Shown one piece after another: positions 6,952 through 14,415 of a DNA stretch of 64,000 nt. Both the position numbers and the translations under genes were made by a program. Origin of the DNA: DASRDR01 sp963812945 [NCBI: uncultured Candidatus Rokubacteria bacterium]. GTDB lineage: Bacteria > Methylomirabilota > Methylomirabilia > Rokubacteriales. The stretch spans positions 384,762 to 448,761 of the forward strand of contig CAWEXD010000012.1 of the NCBI GenBank assembly GCA_963812945.1. Reading direction: 5' to 3'. Under the pieces are notes generated by a model. It was not told the DNA's origin. It worked only from the letters and a program-made list of their open reading frames with translations, and did no database searches. How positions within the stretch are numbered: position 1 is the stretch's first letter; each line of letters starts with the position of its first letter.

Positions 6952-9786
6952 TTGACAGCGCTGAGACCCGTCGCCAATGTGGTGGCCCGGACCATTTTGC
7001 GCACCGAACCGGACCTGGACACCGGCGAGCCGAGCCCGGCACCCGCCGTCGGCAGACGAGGGGCCGACGGCGGCACGCCGCCGGCTGTCTGGCTCCTTCT
7101 CGCCATCGGCGCAGGCGTGCGTGCGCTCCGATTCGGCGCGCGGTTCCCGACTCCCTATCATTGGGACGAGGCCGCGACGGGGGTCTCGGCCCTGCATGTC
7201 CTGGCGGGCACCTACCCAGTCAACTTCCTCGGGAACGAGTATCAGGGGGCTCCGGCCGCGTATCCGCTCGCGGCCTGGTTCGCGCTCGTCGGTTCCTCCA
7301 CGTGGGCGCTCGACGCCTTCGCGTGGGCGACAGGGCTCCTCGTCCTTTGGACCGGTTGGCTCGTGGCGCGGCGCTTCGTCCCGCGAGACGCCGCGCTGGC
7401 GGCCCTCGTCATCCTGGCGATGCCGCCCGTGCCGCTCGCGGCCCGCAGCCTGAGCGCCGCGCTCGACTACCCCGTGCTGCTCGCGCTCGGCAACGTGTTC
7501 CTCCTGGGAACCCACTCCGTGCTCTACCGGGCGGTCTCACGGCCCCGGGCGCTCCTTGCGCTCGGGATCGTCGCCGGGCTCGGGTGGTGGACGAGCCCGC
7601 TGTTCGTCGTGTACCTGGCCCCCTTCGTCTGGTTGGCGCTCCGCCAGGGACTCCTCTGGCGTGCTCCGGCCGCGTGGCTCGCCGGGGGCGCGCTCCTCGG
7701 CAGCCTCCCCTGCTGGGCGTACGAGGCCGTGTACTTCCCATCCACGCGCTACATCGTCCACCAGGGTGGCGCGCTCCCCCCGCAGCCCCTCACCGCGCGC
7801 ACGCTGTCGATCCTGGGCGAGCACCTTCCAGCGCTGCTGGTGCCGGAACAGGCGGAGCCCGGACCTCGGATCGCCGCGCTGGTGGCATCCGCGGCCATCA
7901 CCCTCCTCGGCGCGGGCATCGCGCTCCGGCGAGACCGCCCCGAGCTCAGATGGGCCCTGGGGCTTGGTGGTGCGCAAGGAACCGGGGGCGCCCTCCTGTG
8001 GGGCGTCGCGGCGGTCAACCTCGCCATTGTCCTGGCGAGCCCGCAGGGCGCCATCGGACACCGCTACCTCCTGCCTCTGTACAGCGTCCTTCCCTGCTGG
8101 GCGGGCATGGCCCTGGCGTCGGCCTGGCGGCGCCGCCGGGCGCTCGGCATCGTCGCGGCCGCCGTGCTTCTCGTGCCGCACGCATGGCTCAACTGGACCC
8201 AGGGGCCGGGCGGCGTGCCGTCGTCCCAGTGGCGCTGGAGGCCGATCAAGGAGAGGCTCGAGCCCCTGGTCGGCTGGCTCGACGCGCGCAACCTGCGTCA
8301 CGCCTACTGGGCCCTGCGGGACTTTCCGCCGAGCTACGAGATGACGTATCTCGCCCGGGGGCGAATCGTGTTCGCGGATCCCTGGCGGGAGCTGGCTCTG
8401 CCCCACGCACGCGTCGTGGACGGCAGCCGCCGCCCTGTCTTCGTGGCGATCGCGGGCAGCGACGAGGCCGCGGAGCTCCGGGCGAGCCTCCCTGCGCTCG
8501 GCCTCGACGTGCGGGAGACCCAGGTCGGGCAGTACGTCGTGATCGAGACCCAGATCGACCCCGGAGCGCGCCCGGCGGCCGTGGGGCTGCCGCCCGACGC
8601 CTGGCGCGTGAGCGCCGAGCCGAACCCGGATCATGCGGGGAATCTCGTCGACCGTGACGCCGCAACCGGCTGGTCCACTGGCCGGGGGCAGCGGCCGGGG
8701 CAGAGGATTACGGTGGATCTCGGGCGGGAGATGCCGGTCACCCGCGTCGCGCTCCTGTCCCTCGACTGGCAGGACACTCCCGTCGGGTTCCGCATCGATG
8801 TGTCGAGGGACGGCGTGCGTTGGCACACCGCGGTCGCCGTCCCTCGTTACTGGGGCCCCCTGTTCGTGTCCGAGCACCACGCGATGCTCAAGGTCCGGCG
8901 GGGCCGCGTCGAGGCCGCCTTCGCCCCGGTGCCGGCGCGGTTCGTCCGAATCGTCCAGACGGGGACGGCGCCCCATCGGCGGTGGTCGGCGCGCGAGGTC
9001 TTCGTCTCCGTGCCCGGTCCGCCACCCGCCGAGGGGGAGCCCGCCCTCGCGCCGCTCGTGCAGAGCGACGCGGTGGACTTCGTCTACACGAGCCCGTGGC
9101 TGGCGGCGCGCCTGTGGGCAGAGCTCCGTGGGCAGGTCCAGGCGCCCGAGTCCAACTTCTTCGTCAACAGCAACGGCCGGCCGACGCCGAGTCCGGAGCG
9201 GCTGGCGCCGTTTCGCCCCGGCTCGTCACGCCCGGTTCTCCTCGGACGCGATGCCGACGTCGGCCAGGTGCGGGCCATGCTCGGAGGTCAGGGCGCTCCG
9301 GTACGGGAGGCCGTGGCGGGGCCCTACCGCCTGCTCCGGTTTCCGGCTCCCGACGGGGCGCCACGGCCGATCGGGCGCGAGGCATGGGAGGCAAGGAGCA
9401 GCGCGAACCCTGCCGAAGCGGTTCGAGCCATCGACGGGAACCGACGGACCGGCTGGGCGGGAACCGTCGGCGCCGGGGAGTTCTTGGCGATCGACCTGGG
9501 CCGACTCACCCGGGTTGCGCGGATCCGGCTGACCCCCGGCTCCGCGGCCGCGGGATCGCACGACATCGAGCTCGATGGGTCGGACGACGGCGTGTCCTGG
9601 CGGCCTCTCGGACCCCTCATGTGGGCCGGGCCGCTCTACTGGACGGGGTGGGAGCTCCTGCGGAACAGTCAGGACCGGCGCGAGTTCACGTTCCCGCCAG
9701 ACCGCGTCCGGCACCTCCGAGTGCGCCCCGCGGCGGGCGTGCCGGCCGGCAAGTGGGTGGTCGACGAGATCGACCTGTTCGAGTAG
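6952..9786 (+). CDS. GT-C membrane glycosyltransferase-like protein with discoidin-like domains (paralogue of the divergent gene)
   Basis: About 944 residues. A short cytoplasmic N-terminus leads into a membrane segment (VWLLLAIGAGVRALRFGARF) and a loop with HWDEAATG, matching the WFDEATMG loop of the divergent neighbour. About ten hydrophobic segments follow, then two discoidin-like domains (ITVDLGREMPVTRVALLSL and LAIDLGRLTRVARIRLTPG). The start is uncertain: TTG at 6952 has GGGAG 11 bases upstream, but this TTGACA also resembles a -35 box, and GTG codons at 6979 and 6982 are in frame. The gene probably acts at the inner membrane on a lipid-linked sugar donor, by analogy with GT-C families. 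Confidence 0.8.
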   Translation: MTALRPVANVVARTILRTEPDLDTGEPSPAPAVGRRGADGGTPPAVWLLLAIGAGVRALRFGARFPTPYHWDEAATGVSALHVLAGTYPVNFLGNEYQGAPAAYPLAAWFALVGSSTWALDAFAWATGLLVLWTGWLVARRFVPRDAALAALVILAMPPVPLAARSLSAALDYPVLLALGNVFLLGTHSVLYRAVSRPRALLALGIVAGLGWWTSPLFVVYLAPFVWLALRQGLLWRAPAAWLAGGALLGSLPCWAYEAVYFPSTRYIVHQGGALPPQPLTARTLSILGEHLPALLVPEQAEPGPRIAALVASAAITLLGAGIALRRDRPELRWALGLGGAQGTGGALLWGVAAVNLAIVLASPQGAIGHRYLLPLYSVLPCWAGMALASAWRRRRALGIVAAAVLLVPHAWLNWTQGPGGVPSSQWRWRPIKERLEPLVGWLDARNLRHAYWALRDFPPSYEMTYLARGRIVFADPWRELALPHARVVDGSRRPVFVAIAGSDEAAELRASLPALGLDVRETQVGQYVVIETQIDPGARPAAVGLPPDAWRVSAEPNPDHAGNLVDRDAATGWSTGRGQRPGQRITVDLGREMPVTRVALLSLDWQDTPVGFRIDVSRDGVRWHTAVAVPRYWGPLFVSEHHAMLKVRRGRVEAAFAPVPARFVRIVQTGTAPHRRWSAREVFVSVPGPPPAEGEPALAPLVQSDAVDFVYTSPWLAARLWAELRGQVQAPESNFFVNSNGRPTPSPERLAPFRPGSSRPVLLGRDADVGQVRAMLGGQGAPVREAVAGPYRLLRFPAPDGAPRPIGREAWEARSSANPAEAVRAIDGNRRTGWAGTVGAGEFLAIDLGRLTRVARIRLTPGSAAAGSHDIELDGSDDGVSWRPLGPLMWAGPLYWTGWELLRNSQDRREFTFPPDRVRHLRVRPAAGVPAGKWVVDEIDLFE

Positions 9787-9852
9787 GCCACGGTCACGAG
9801 GCTCCCCGACCATGGACAGGGCCCGTCCACCGAGCGCGCGGGGTCGCCGGGC

Positions 9853-11040
9853 TCAGCGAAGGTAGGGAGCGAGGTCCACGCGCCGGCCCTCGGCGGTCGA
9901 CACGTAGGCGGCGTAGATGACGGCCAGCACGTCACGGGCCAGCGGGCCACCCGAGAGGGGCTCGCGACCGAATGCGACGCTCTCCATGAAGTCCTGGAGC
10001 TCCGCGGGATAGCCGGCCATCCAGTCCTCGTCAGGCTGCGGAAAGGTCCACCCGGCCTTGGTCTCGATCTTCTCGGTGATGTACTCGCCGGCGAACACGG
10101 AGGGGTCCGGCGCGTACGCCTGGACGGCGTCGTTGGGGTTGATGTTGCAGAAGATCACCGACTTGGCGGCGTAGACGGCGAGCTGGTTCCGGATGCCGCC
10201 CAGCACGACGTCGGCGGCGGTCACCTGCGCGACCGTGCCGTCGTCGAAGCGCACCAGCATGCTGCCCCAGTCCTCCACGTCCGAACCCTCGACGGTGTTG
10301 AGGTAGCGGGGCGCGGCGCCGCGGAAGGTCTCGGTGTCGGCGAGCTGGGCGACCTCGGCCACGACGGAGACGGGCCGGACCGGCCGGCCCCGGAGCCTCC
10401 AGCCCTCGTCGGCCTTCAGGTAGAGGATGCCCCCGAGGGGATGGCAGCCCTTGCCGAGGAGCGAGCCGCCGCCGGCCGTCAGCCAGCGCTTGTTTGCCGG
10501 GGCGTGGGTCCCCGAGTGGCTTTCCTCGCCGACCAGGCGGAGGATGGGGCCGCCCCCCGCCGCGAGCAGCCGGCGCGCCTTCTGGACCGGCGGCGCGTAG
10601 ACCCAGTTCTCGGCGTAGCAGAGGCGCACACCCGCCGCGCGGCAGGCGTCGATCAGCTGATCGGCCGTCGCGAGCGCGCCCCGGAGCATGTCGGCGCGCG
10701 GGGTCGCCGGGTCGCCGAAGAACCCGGTGAGCGGCTTCTCGACGATGACGTGCTTGCCCGCCCGGGCCGCCTCGAGGCCGAGGGAGGCATGGACGGCGTT
10801 CGGCACGCACAGGTCCAGGACGTCAACCTCCGGGTCGTCCAGGATCCGCCGGACGTCGTCGGCCACGCCCCGGACGCCGAACTCCTCGGCGAAGGCCCGC
10901 GCCCGCTCGGGCCGGAGGGCCGTCACCCAGCGGAGGTCGACGTCGATCCCCCGGACGTGCCGGTAAGCCTCGGCGTGGATCCGGGCGACGAACCCTGACC
11001 CGGCCAGCCCCACGCGCACCCTTGGTCGCTCCTGCACCAT
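9853..11040 (-). CDS. Gfo/Idh/MocA family oxidoreductase
   Basis: This 395-residue protein has the nucleotide-binding motif VGLAGSGFVARIH near its N-terminus and the EKP motif (VEKPLTGF, about residue 97). The C-terminal domain includes GGGSLLGKGCHPLGG, typical of the substrate-binding sheet with a catalytic His. A GGAGGAG Shine-Dalgarno site lies just upstream of the ATG at 11040. It is longer than the family member at 62-1081 and only distantly similar. The substrate is probably a sugar or polyol derivative. It is convergent with the GT-C gene that ends at 9786. Confidence 0.9.
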   Translation of the reverse strand: MVQERPRVRVGLAGSGFVARIHAEAYRHVRGIDVDLRWVTALRPERARAFAEEFGVRGVADDVRRILDDPEVDVLDLCVPNAVHASLGLEAARAGKHVIVEKPLTGFFGDPATPRADMLRGALATADQLIDACRAAGVRLCYAENWVYAPPVQKARRLLAAGGGPILRLVGEESHSGTHAPANKRWLTAGGGSLLGKGCHPLGGILYLKADEGWRLRGRPVRPVSVVAEVAQLADTETFRGAAPRYLNTVEGSDVEDWGSMLVRFDDGTVAQVTAADVVLGGIRNQLAVYAAKSVIFCNINPNDAVQAYAPDPSVFAGEYITEKIETKAGWTFPQPDEDWMAGYPAELQDFMESVAFGREPLSGGPLARDVLAVIYAAYVSTAEGRRVDLAPYLR

Positions 11041-11094
11041 CGCTCCTCCAAACCGGGGGTCTGACCCCGACTTTGATGTTCGGGCGGCTGCCGG

Positions 11095-11592
11095 TTACTC
11101 GGCGGAGCCGAAGTTCCACTCGATTCCGCGGACGCGGCCCTCGCGCAGATGGAAATGCACCGTCTCGGGATAGCCGTCCGAGTAGAGGTACATGAGGTGG
11201 TTGTCGGCGGCATCCTGCGGCTCCCCCAGGACGCGCTCGATCTCCTCCCGCGGGCTCCCCACGTCGAGCCCGTAGGGCAGGCCCCGGCCCGGGGCTCCGA
11301 TCCGGACACGGCGCAGGCGCCCCGTCTCCAGCACCTCGATGACGAGCCCGGGGTAGACGAGGCGCCGCACCGGGTGGAACACGGCCGCATCGCGAAAGCT
11401 CGGCACCCGGCCGGGCTCGGTCGCGCCGGGTGGCCCGAGCATCCGCTCCACGTCGGGGCCCGTCCGCCCGAACAGGGCGCGCGGCGCCCCGATGTAGTCG
11501 TCGACCCGGAGGATGTCGGTCGGGCCTACCGCTCCAACCAGACCTGGCCCGAGGCCGGCGAGCCCCAGGAACACGAGCAGCATCCTCGTCAT
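11095..11592 (-). CDS. Small secreted protein of unknown function
   Basis: About 165 residues from the ATG at 11592; a GTG at 11604 would add four. A hydrophobic N-terminal segment (MLLVFLGLAGLGPGLVGAVG) is a likely signal peptide. The mature part has two similar stretches (VERMLGPP and IERVLGEP) that recall the short repeats of SmpA/BamE- or DUF2845-like outer-membrane accessory proteins, but similarity is too weak to name a family. The gene is divergent from the methyltransferase at 11662 and downstream of nothing obvious; it may be monocistronic. Confidence 0.65.
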   Translation of the reverse strand: MTRMLLVFLGLAGLGPGLVGAVGPTDILRVDDYIGAPRALFGRTGPDVERMLGPPGATEPGRVPSFRDAAVFHPVRRLVYPGLVIEVLETGRLRRVRIGAPGRGLPYGLDVGSPREEIERVLGEPQDAADNHLMYLYSDGYPETVHFHLREGRVRGIEWNFGSAE

Positions 11593-11626
11593 ACCGCCTG
11601 CCACTCTGCCACAGCCGGCCTTGCCT

Positions 11627-11655
11627 TTGACGGGTCACGCGACCGGTAGGACAAT
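11627..11655 (+). promoter_or_regulatory. Sigma-70-like promoter for the methyltransferase, leaderless layout
   Basis: TTGACG (11627-11632) and GACAAT (11650-11655) are separated by exactly 17 bases. The GTG start codon follows the -10 after 6 bases, so the predicted first transcribed base is the start codon itself. The ATG at 11654 is followed in frame by a stop, so GTG is the only sensible start. Confidence 0.5.
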
Positions 11656-11661
11656 GGACTC

Positions 11662-12423
11662 GTGACTCCGGGCGCGGTGCCGCTCTACGACCGGATCGGC
11701 GCCAACTACACCGCGGTGCGCCGACAGGATCCTCGCCTGGCCGCCGCGATCGGCGCCGCGCTCGGGAATGCGCGAACCGTCGTGAACGTCGGCGCCGGGG
11801 CCGGCGCGTACGAGCCGAAGGACCGCCGGGTCCTGGCCGTGGAGCCCTCGGGCGCCATGATCGAACAGCGCCCGGCCGGGGCGGCCCCGTGCGTCCAGGC
11901 GGCGGCCGAGGCGCTGCCCTTCCGGGATGGCGCGGCCGATGCATGCCTCGCCGTCCTGACCATCCACCACTGGCGGGACCAGGCCTCAGGCCTGGCCGAG
12001 CTCCGCCGAATCGCCCGCCGGCGTGTCGTCGCGTTCACCTGGGACCCCGCGGCGCGCGGCGCGTTCTGGCTCACGACCGAGTACTTCCCGGAGATGCTCG
12101 ACCTCGACGTGCCGCGCTTCCCGACGATGGCCACGCTCCGGCGCTCCCTCGGGGCGACCGGCGTCACGCCGGTGCCGATCCCCCACGACTGCCGGGACGG
12201 GTTCCTCGGCGCCTACTGGCGTCGGCCCGAGGCGTACCTCGACCCAATGGTGCGCGGCGCCATCTCGAGCTTCGTCCACCTCGGCGCCGAGCGCCTTCGG
12301 GCCGGGCTCGCGCGCCTGGCCGACGACCTCGGGTCGGGCCGCTGGGACGGGCAGCACGGCGCGCTACGCAGACGCGAGAGCCTCGACCTCGGCTACCGCT
12401 TGGTCGTCGCCGAGCGGGCCTGA
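11662..12423 (+). CDS. Class I SAM-dependent methyltransferase
   Basis: This 253-residue protein has motif I as VVNVGAGAGAYEP (about residues 38-50), an acidic strand-2 end (VLAVEPS) and the post-motif region LPFRDGAADACLAVLTIHHW, which together mark the Methyltransf_11/25 fold. The substrate cannot be inferred. It starts at GTG 11662, immediately behind a promoter-like -10 element, which suggests a leaderless message. It is convergent with the NTF2-like gene at 12484. Confidence 0.85.
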   Translation: MTPGAVPLYDRIGANYTAVRRQDPRLAAAIGAALGNARTVVNVGAGAGAYEPKDRRVLAVEPSGAMIEQRPAGAAPCVQAAAEALPFRDGAADACLAVLTIHHWRDQASGLAELRRIARRRVVAFTWDPAARGAFWLTTEYFPEMLDLDVPRFPTMATLRRSLGATGVTPVPIPHDCRDGFLGAYWRRPEAYLDPMVRGAISSFVHLGAERLRAGLARLADDLGSGRWDGQHGALRRRESLDLGYRLVVAERA

Positions 12424-12454
12424 GGGACGGACGCCCTCGCCAGGGATCGCGAGT

Positions 12455-12479
12455 CGCCGCCGGGACCGGCCGGGCGGCG
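12455..12479. terminator. GC-rich hairpin between convergent genes
   Basis: CGCCGCC (12455-12461) and GGCGGCG (12473-12479) can pair as a 7-bp stem with an 11-base loop. It sits between the stop of the methyltransferase and the stop of the NTF2-like gene, where a bidirectional terminator would be expected. There is no T-tract, so this is tentative. Confidence 0.35.
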
Positions 12480-12483
12480 GCCC

Positions 12484-12927
12484 TCAGGTCCCGAGCCGGG
12501 CGCCGGGCTCGTAGCGGGGCTCGAGGCGGTTCGCGTGGCGGTGGACGAGCCGCCACTCTCCGTCTTCCAGGCGGAAGACGTGGGTGACGCGATTCGACCA
12601 CTCGCTGGGCCGCTCGGTGCCGCGGAGCCGCACGCGGGCGGTCTCGACGTGGGTCGTGACGGCCAGCCCCGGCGCGGTCACGGCGGTGAGGTGCTCGTAG
12701 GTGACCGGCCCGCCGCCCTTGAACTGCTCGGCCGCCCAGTCCCACCGCCGGCTCACCTCGGCCCAGCCCCGCTCGTACCCGCCCCAGCCGAAGAAGGCGG
12801 TCACGTCGTCCCGGTGCGAGTAGAGCGCCTTGATGGCGCTCGCGTCGCCCGACATGAGCGTGTTCATCGCCGCCTCGAGCCGCTCGACCGCGCGGCGCCA
12901 GCCGTCCCCGCGATCACCGTCGGTCAT
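12484..12927 (-). CDS. SnoaL/NTF2-like nuclear-transport-factor fold protein
   Basis: 147 residues from the ATG at 12927. The pattern is that of the SnoaL-like/DUF4440 group: an N-terminal helix with LMSGDASAIKALYSHRDDVTAFFGWGGYERG, a middle helix (WDWAAEQFKGG) and a C-terminal sheet ending VFRLEDGEWRLVHRHAN. Such cone-shaped barrels may be enzymes, binding proteins or ketosteroid-isomerase relatives, so the function is open. It lies 29 bases behind the VOC gene and probably belongs to the same transcript. Confidence 0.8.
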   Translation of the reverse strand: MTDGDRGDGWRRAVERLEAAMNTLMSGDASAIKALYSHRDDVTAFFGWGGYERGWAEVSRRWDWAAEQFKGGGPVTYEHLTAVTAPGLAVTTHVETARVRLRGTERPSEWSNRVTHVFRLEDGEWRLVHRHANRLEPRYEPGARLGT

Positions 12928-12956
12928 CGTGCCTCGCGCGCCTTCGCGATGCGGGC

Positions 12957-13379
12957 TCAGTCGGGCAGCGTGAGGCTGCCGTCCGGCCGCAGCGGGAAGT
13001 GCGGGTTCCAGGCCACCTCCCACGGATGGCCGTCGGGATCGGCGAAGTAGCCGGCGTAGCCGCCCCACGGCGTCTCCCGCGCCGGCCTGAGGATCCGGGC
13101 GCCCGCCGCCCGCGCGCGCGCCAGGATCGTGTCGACTTCCTGGCGCGTGCGCGCGTTGTGCGCGAGCGCCACGCCACCCGGTCCGGGCGCGTCCGGCAGG
13201 CCGGCGTCCTCGGCCAGCGCCGCCCGCCCGAAGAGGGCGAGCCCGATGCCGCCGAGCTGGAAGAAGGCGACGTCGGCCTGGCTCGCCGTCGACGCTCGCC
13301 AGCCGAGCGCCTCGTAGAACCACCGGCTCCGGGCGACGTCGGCCACACCGAGCGTGACCAGGCTCAGCCGCTGCTCCAC
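12957..13379 (-). CDS. VOC family protein (glyoxalase/bleomycin-resistance/dioxygenase fold)
   Basis: A 140-residue protein with the vicinal-oxygen-chelate fold. The beta-alpha-beta start LVTLGVADVARSRWFYEALGW and the C-terminal GYAGYFADPDGHPWEVAWNPHF are diagnostic, the latter including the EVAWNP stretch with the usual metal-binding Glu. The N-terminal metal His is not evident, so it may be non-metal-binding. Substrate is unknown. It sits between the F420-type oxidoreductase and the NTF2-like gene on one strand, suggesting a small catabolic or detoxifying operon. Confidence 0.88.
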   Translation of the reverse strand: MEQRLSLVTLGVADVARSRWFYEALGWRASTASQADVAFFQLGGIGLALFGRAALAEDAGLPDAPGPGGVALAHNARTRQEVDTILARARAAGARILRPARETPWGGYAGYFADPDGHPWEVAWNPHFPLRPDGSLTLPD

Positions 13380-13424
13380 CGCGCCCTCACGCCCGCCCGA
13401 GGCCGCGGAGGCCCGCCGGCCCCG

Positions 13425-14354
13425 TCACCGGACGGCCTTGGCCGCCGTGGCCAGGAGATCCAGCGTCCGGTCGGCCGACTCGCCCGGCGGCGCGAAGACG
13501 GCGGCCGCGAAGTCGGTCGCGCCCGCGGCGGCAAACGCCGCGATGCCGGCCCGCACCTCGGCCTCGTCGCCGATGAGCGCGACCTCTTCGGCGCCTCCCA
13601 CGCCCTCCTTGTCCAGGATGGCCCGGTAGGACGGCAGCTGGCCGTAGCGGGTGAAGAACTGGGCGGCCGCCGTGCGGACCGCCGCTCCCCGGTCGGTCAC
13701 GCAGACCGGCACGCTCGCCAGCACCCGGGGCGTGGGACGTCCCGCCTCGTGGGCGGCGGCGCCGATCGCCTTCGCGGCCTCCGCGACGTACCGTGGGCCC
13801 CCAACCCAGATCGCCGTGCCGGCGGAGAGGCGGCCGGCGAGACGCAGCATCTGGGGGCCGAGCGCCGCCACGATGATCGGCGGCGGGGTGACGCCGGGCG
13901 GCGGAACCAGGGCGAAGTTGCGGATGCGGAAGTCCTCGCCCGTGAAGTCGACCGGCTTCCCGGTGAAGAGCGCCTCGAGGCACGTCAGGTACTCGCGCAT
14001 GTGGCGGACCGGCCGGGAGAAGTCGAACCCGAGCTGCCCCTCCATGGCGACCTTGTGGCTCAGGCCGATGCCGAGGACGAATCGCCCGCCGGTCGCCGCC
14101 TGGGCGGTCAGCGCCTGCTGCGCCATCACCACGGGGTGGCGCGTGAAGGTCGGCACCACGAACGTCCCCAGCTCGATCCGCCGCGTCCGCGCGCCCGCCA
14201 GCGCGAGCGCCATGGCGGCGTCGAATCCCCGGGACGAGACGTTCGGCATCCAGACGGCGTGAAGCCCGGCGCCGTCGGCGCGCTCCATGAGGGACAGGAG
14301 CGTCGCGAGGTCGGGATTGTCGCCCGGCGTCGGCGCCGTCAGCCCGATGCGCAT
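13425..14354 (-). CDS. LLM-class F420-dependent-type oxidoreductase
   Basis: This 309-residue luciferase-like monooxygenase fold protein has an early strand MRIGLTAPTPG, the segment ALALAGARTRRIELGTFVVPTFTRHP, and GGRFVLGIGLSHK, all typical of the TIGR03564-like F420 subgroup. Enzymes of this class use reduced F420 or FMN as the cofactor; F420 is inferred from the subgroup only. It follows the molybdenum hydroxylase genes by 61 bases and precedes VOC and NTF2-like genes. A GGAGGG site lies upstream of the ATG at 14354. Confidence 0.85.
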   Translation of the reverse strand: MRIGLTAPTPGDNPDLATLLSLMERADGAGLHAVWMPNVSSRGFDAAMALALAGARTRRIELGTFVVPTFTRHPVVMAQQALTAQAATGGRFVLGIGLSHKVAMEGQLGFDFSRPVRHMREYLTCLEALFTGKPVDFTGEDFRIRNFALVPPPGVTPPPIIVAALGPQMLRLAGRLSAGTAIWVGGPRYVAEAAKAIGAAAHEAGRPTPRVLASVPVCVTDRGAAVRTAAAQFFTRYGQLPSYRAILDKEGVGGAEEVALIGDEAEVRAGIAAFAAAGATDFAAAVFAPPGESADRTLDLLATAAKAVR

Positions 14355-14415
14355 GCCATCGCCCTCCGACCGACCCGTCGCGTCGCCGGGTCCGGTCCGT
14401 TCTCGGGTGCGCGCG

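Noticed and set aside
6952-6957. TTGACA as the -35 of a leaderless promoter for the GT-C gene
   Set aside because: No good -10 lies at 16-18 bases, and the nearest in-frame GTGs are not at the leaderless distance. The TTG may simply be the start codon.
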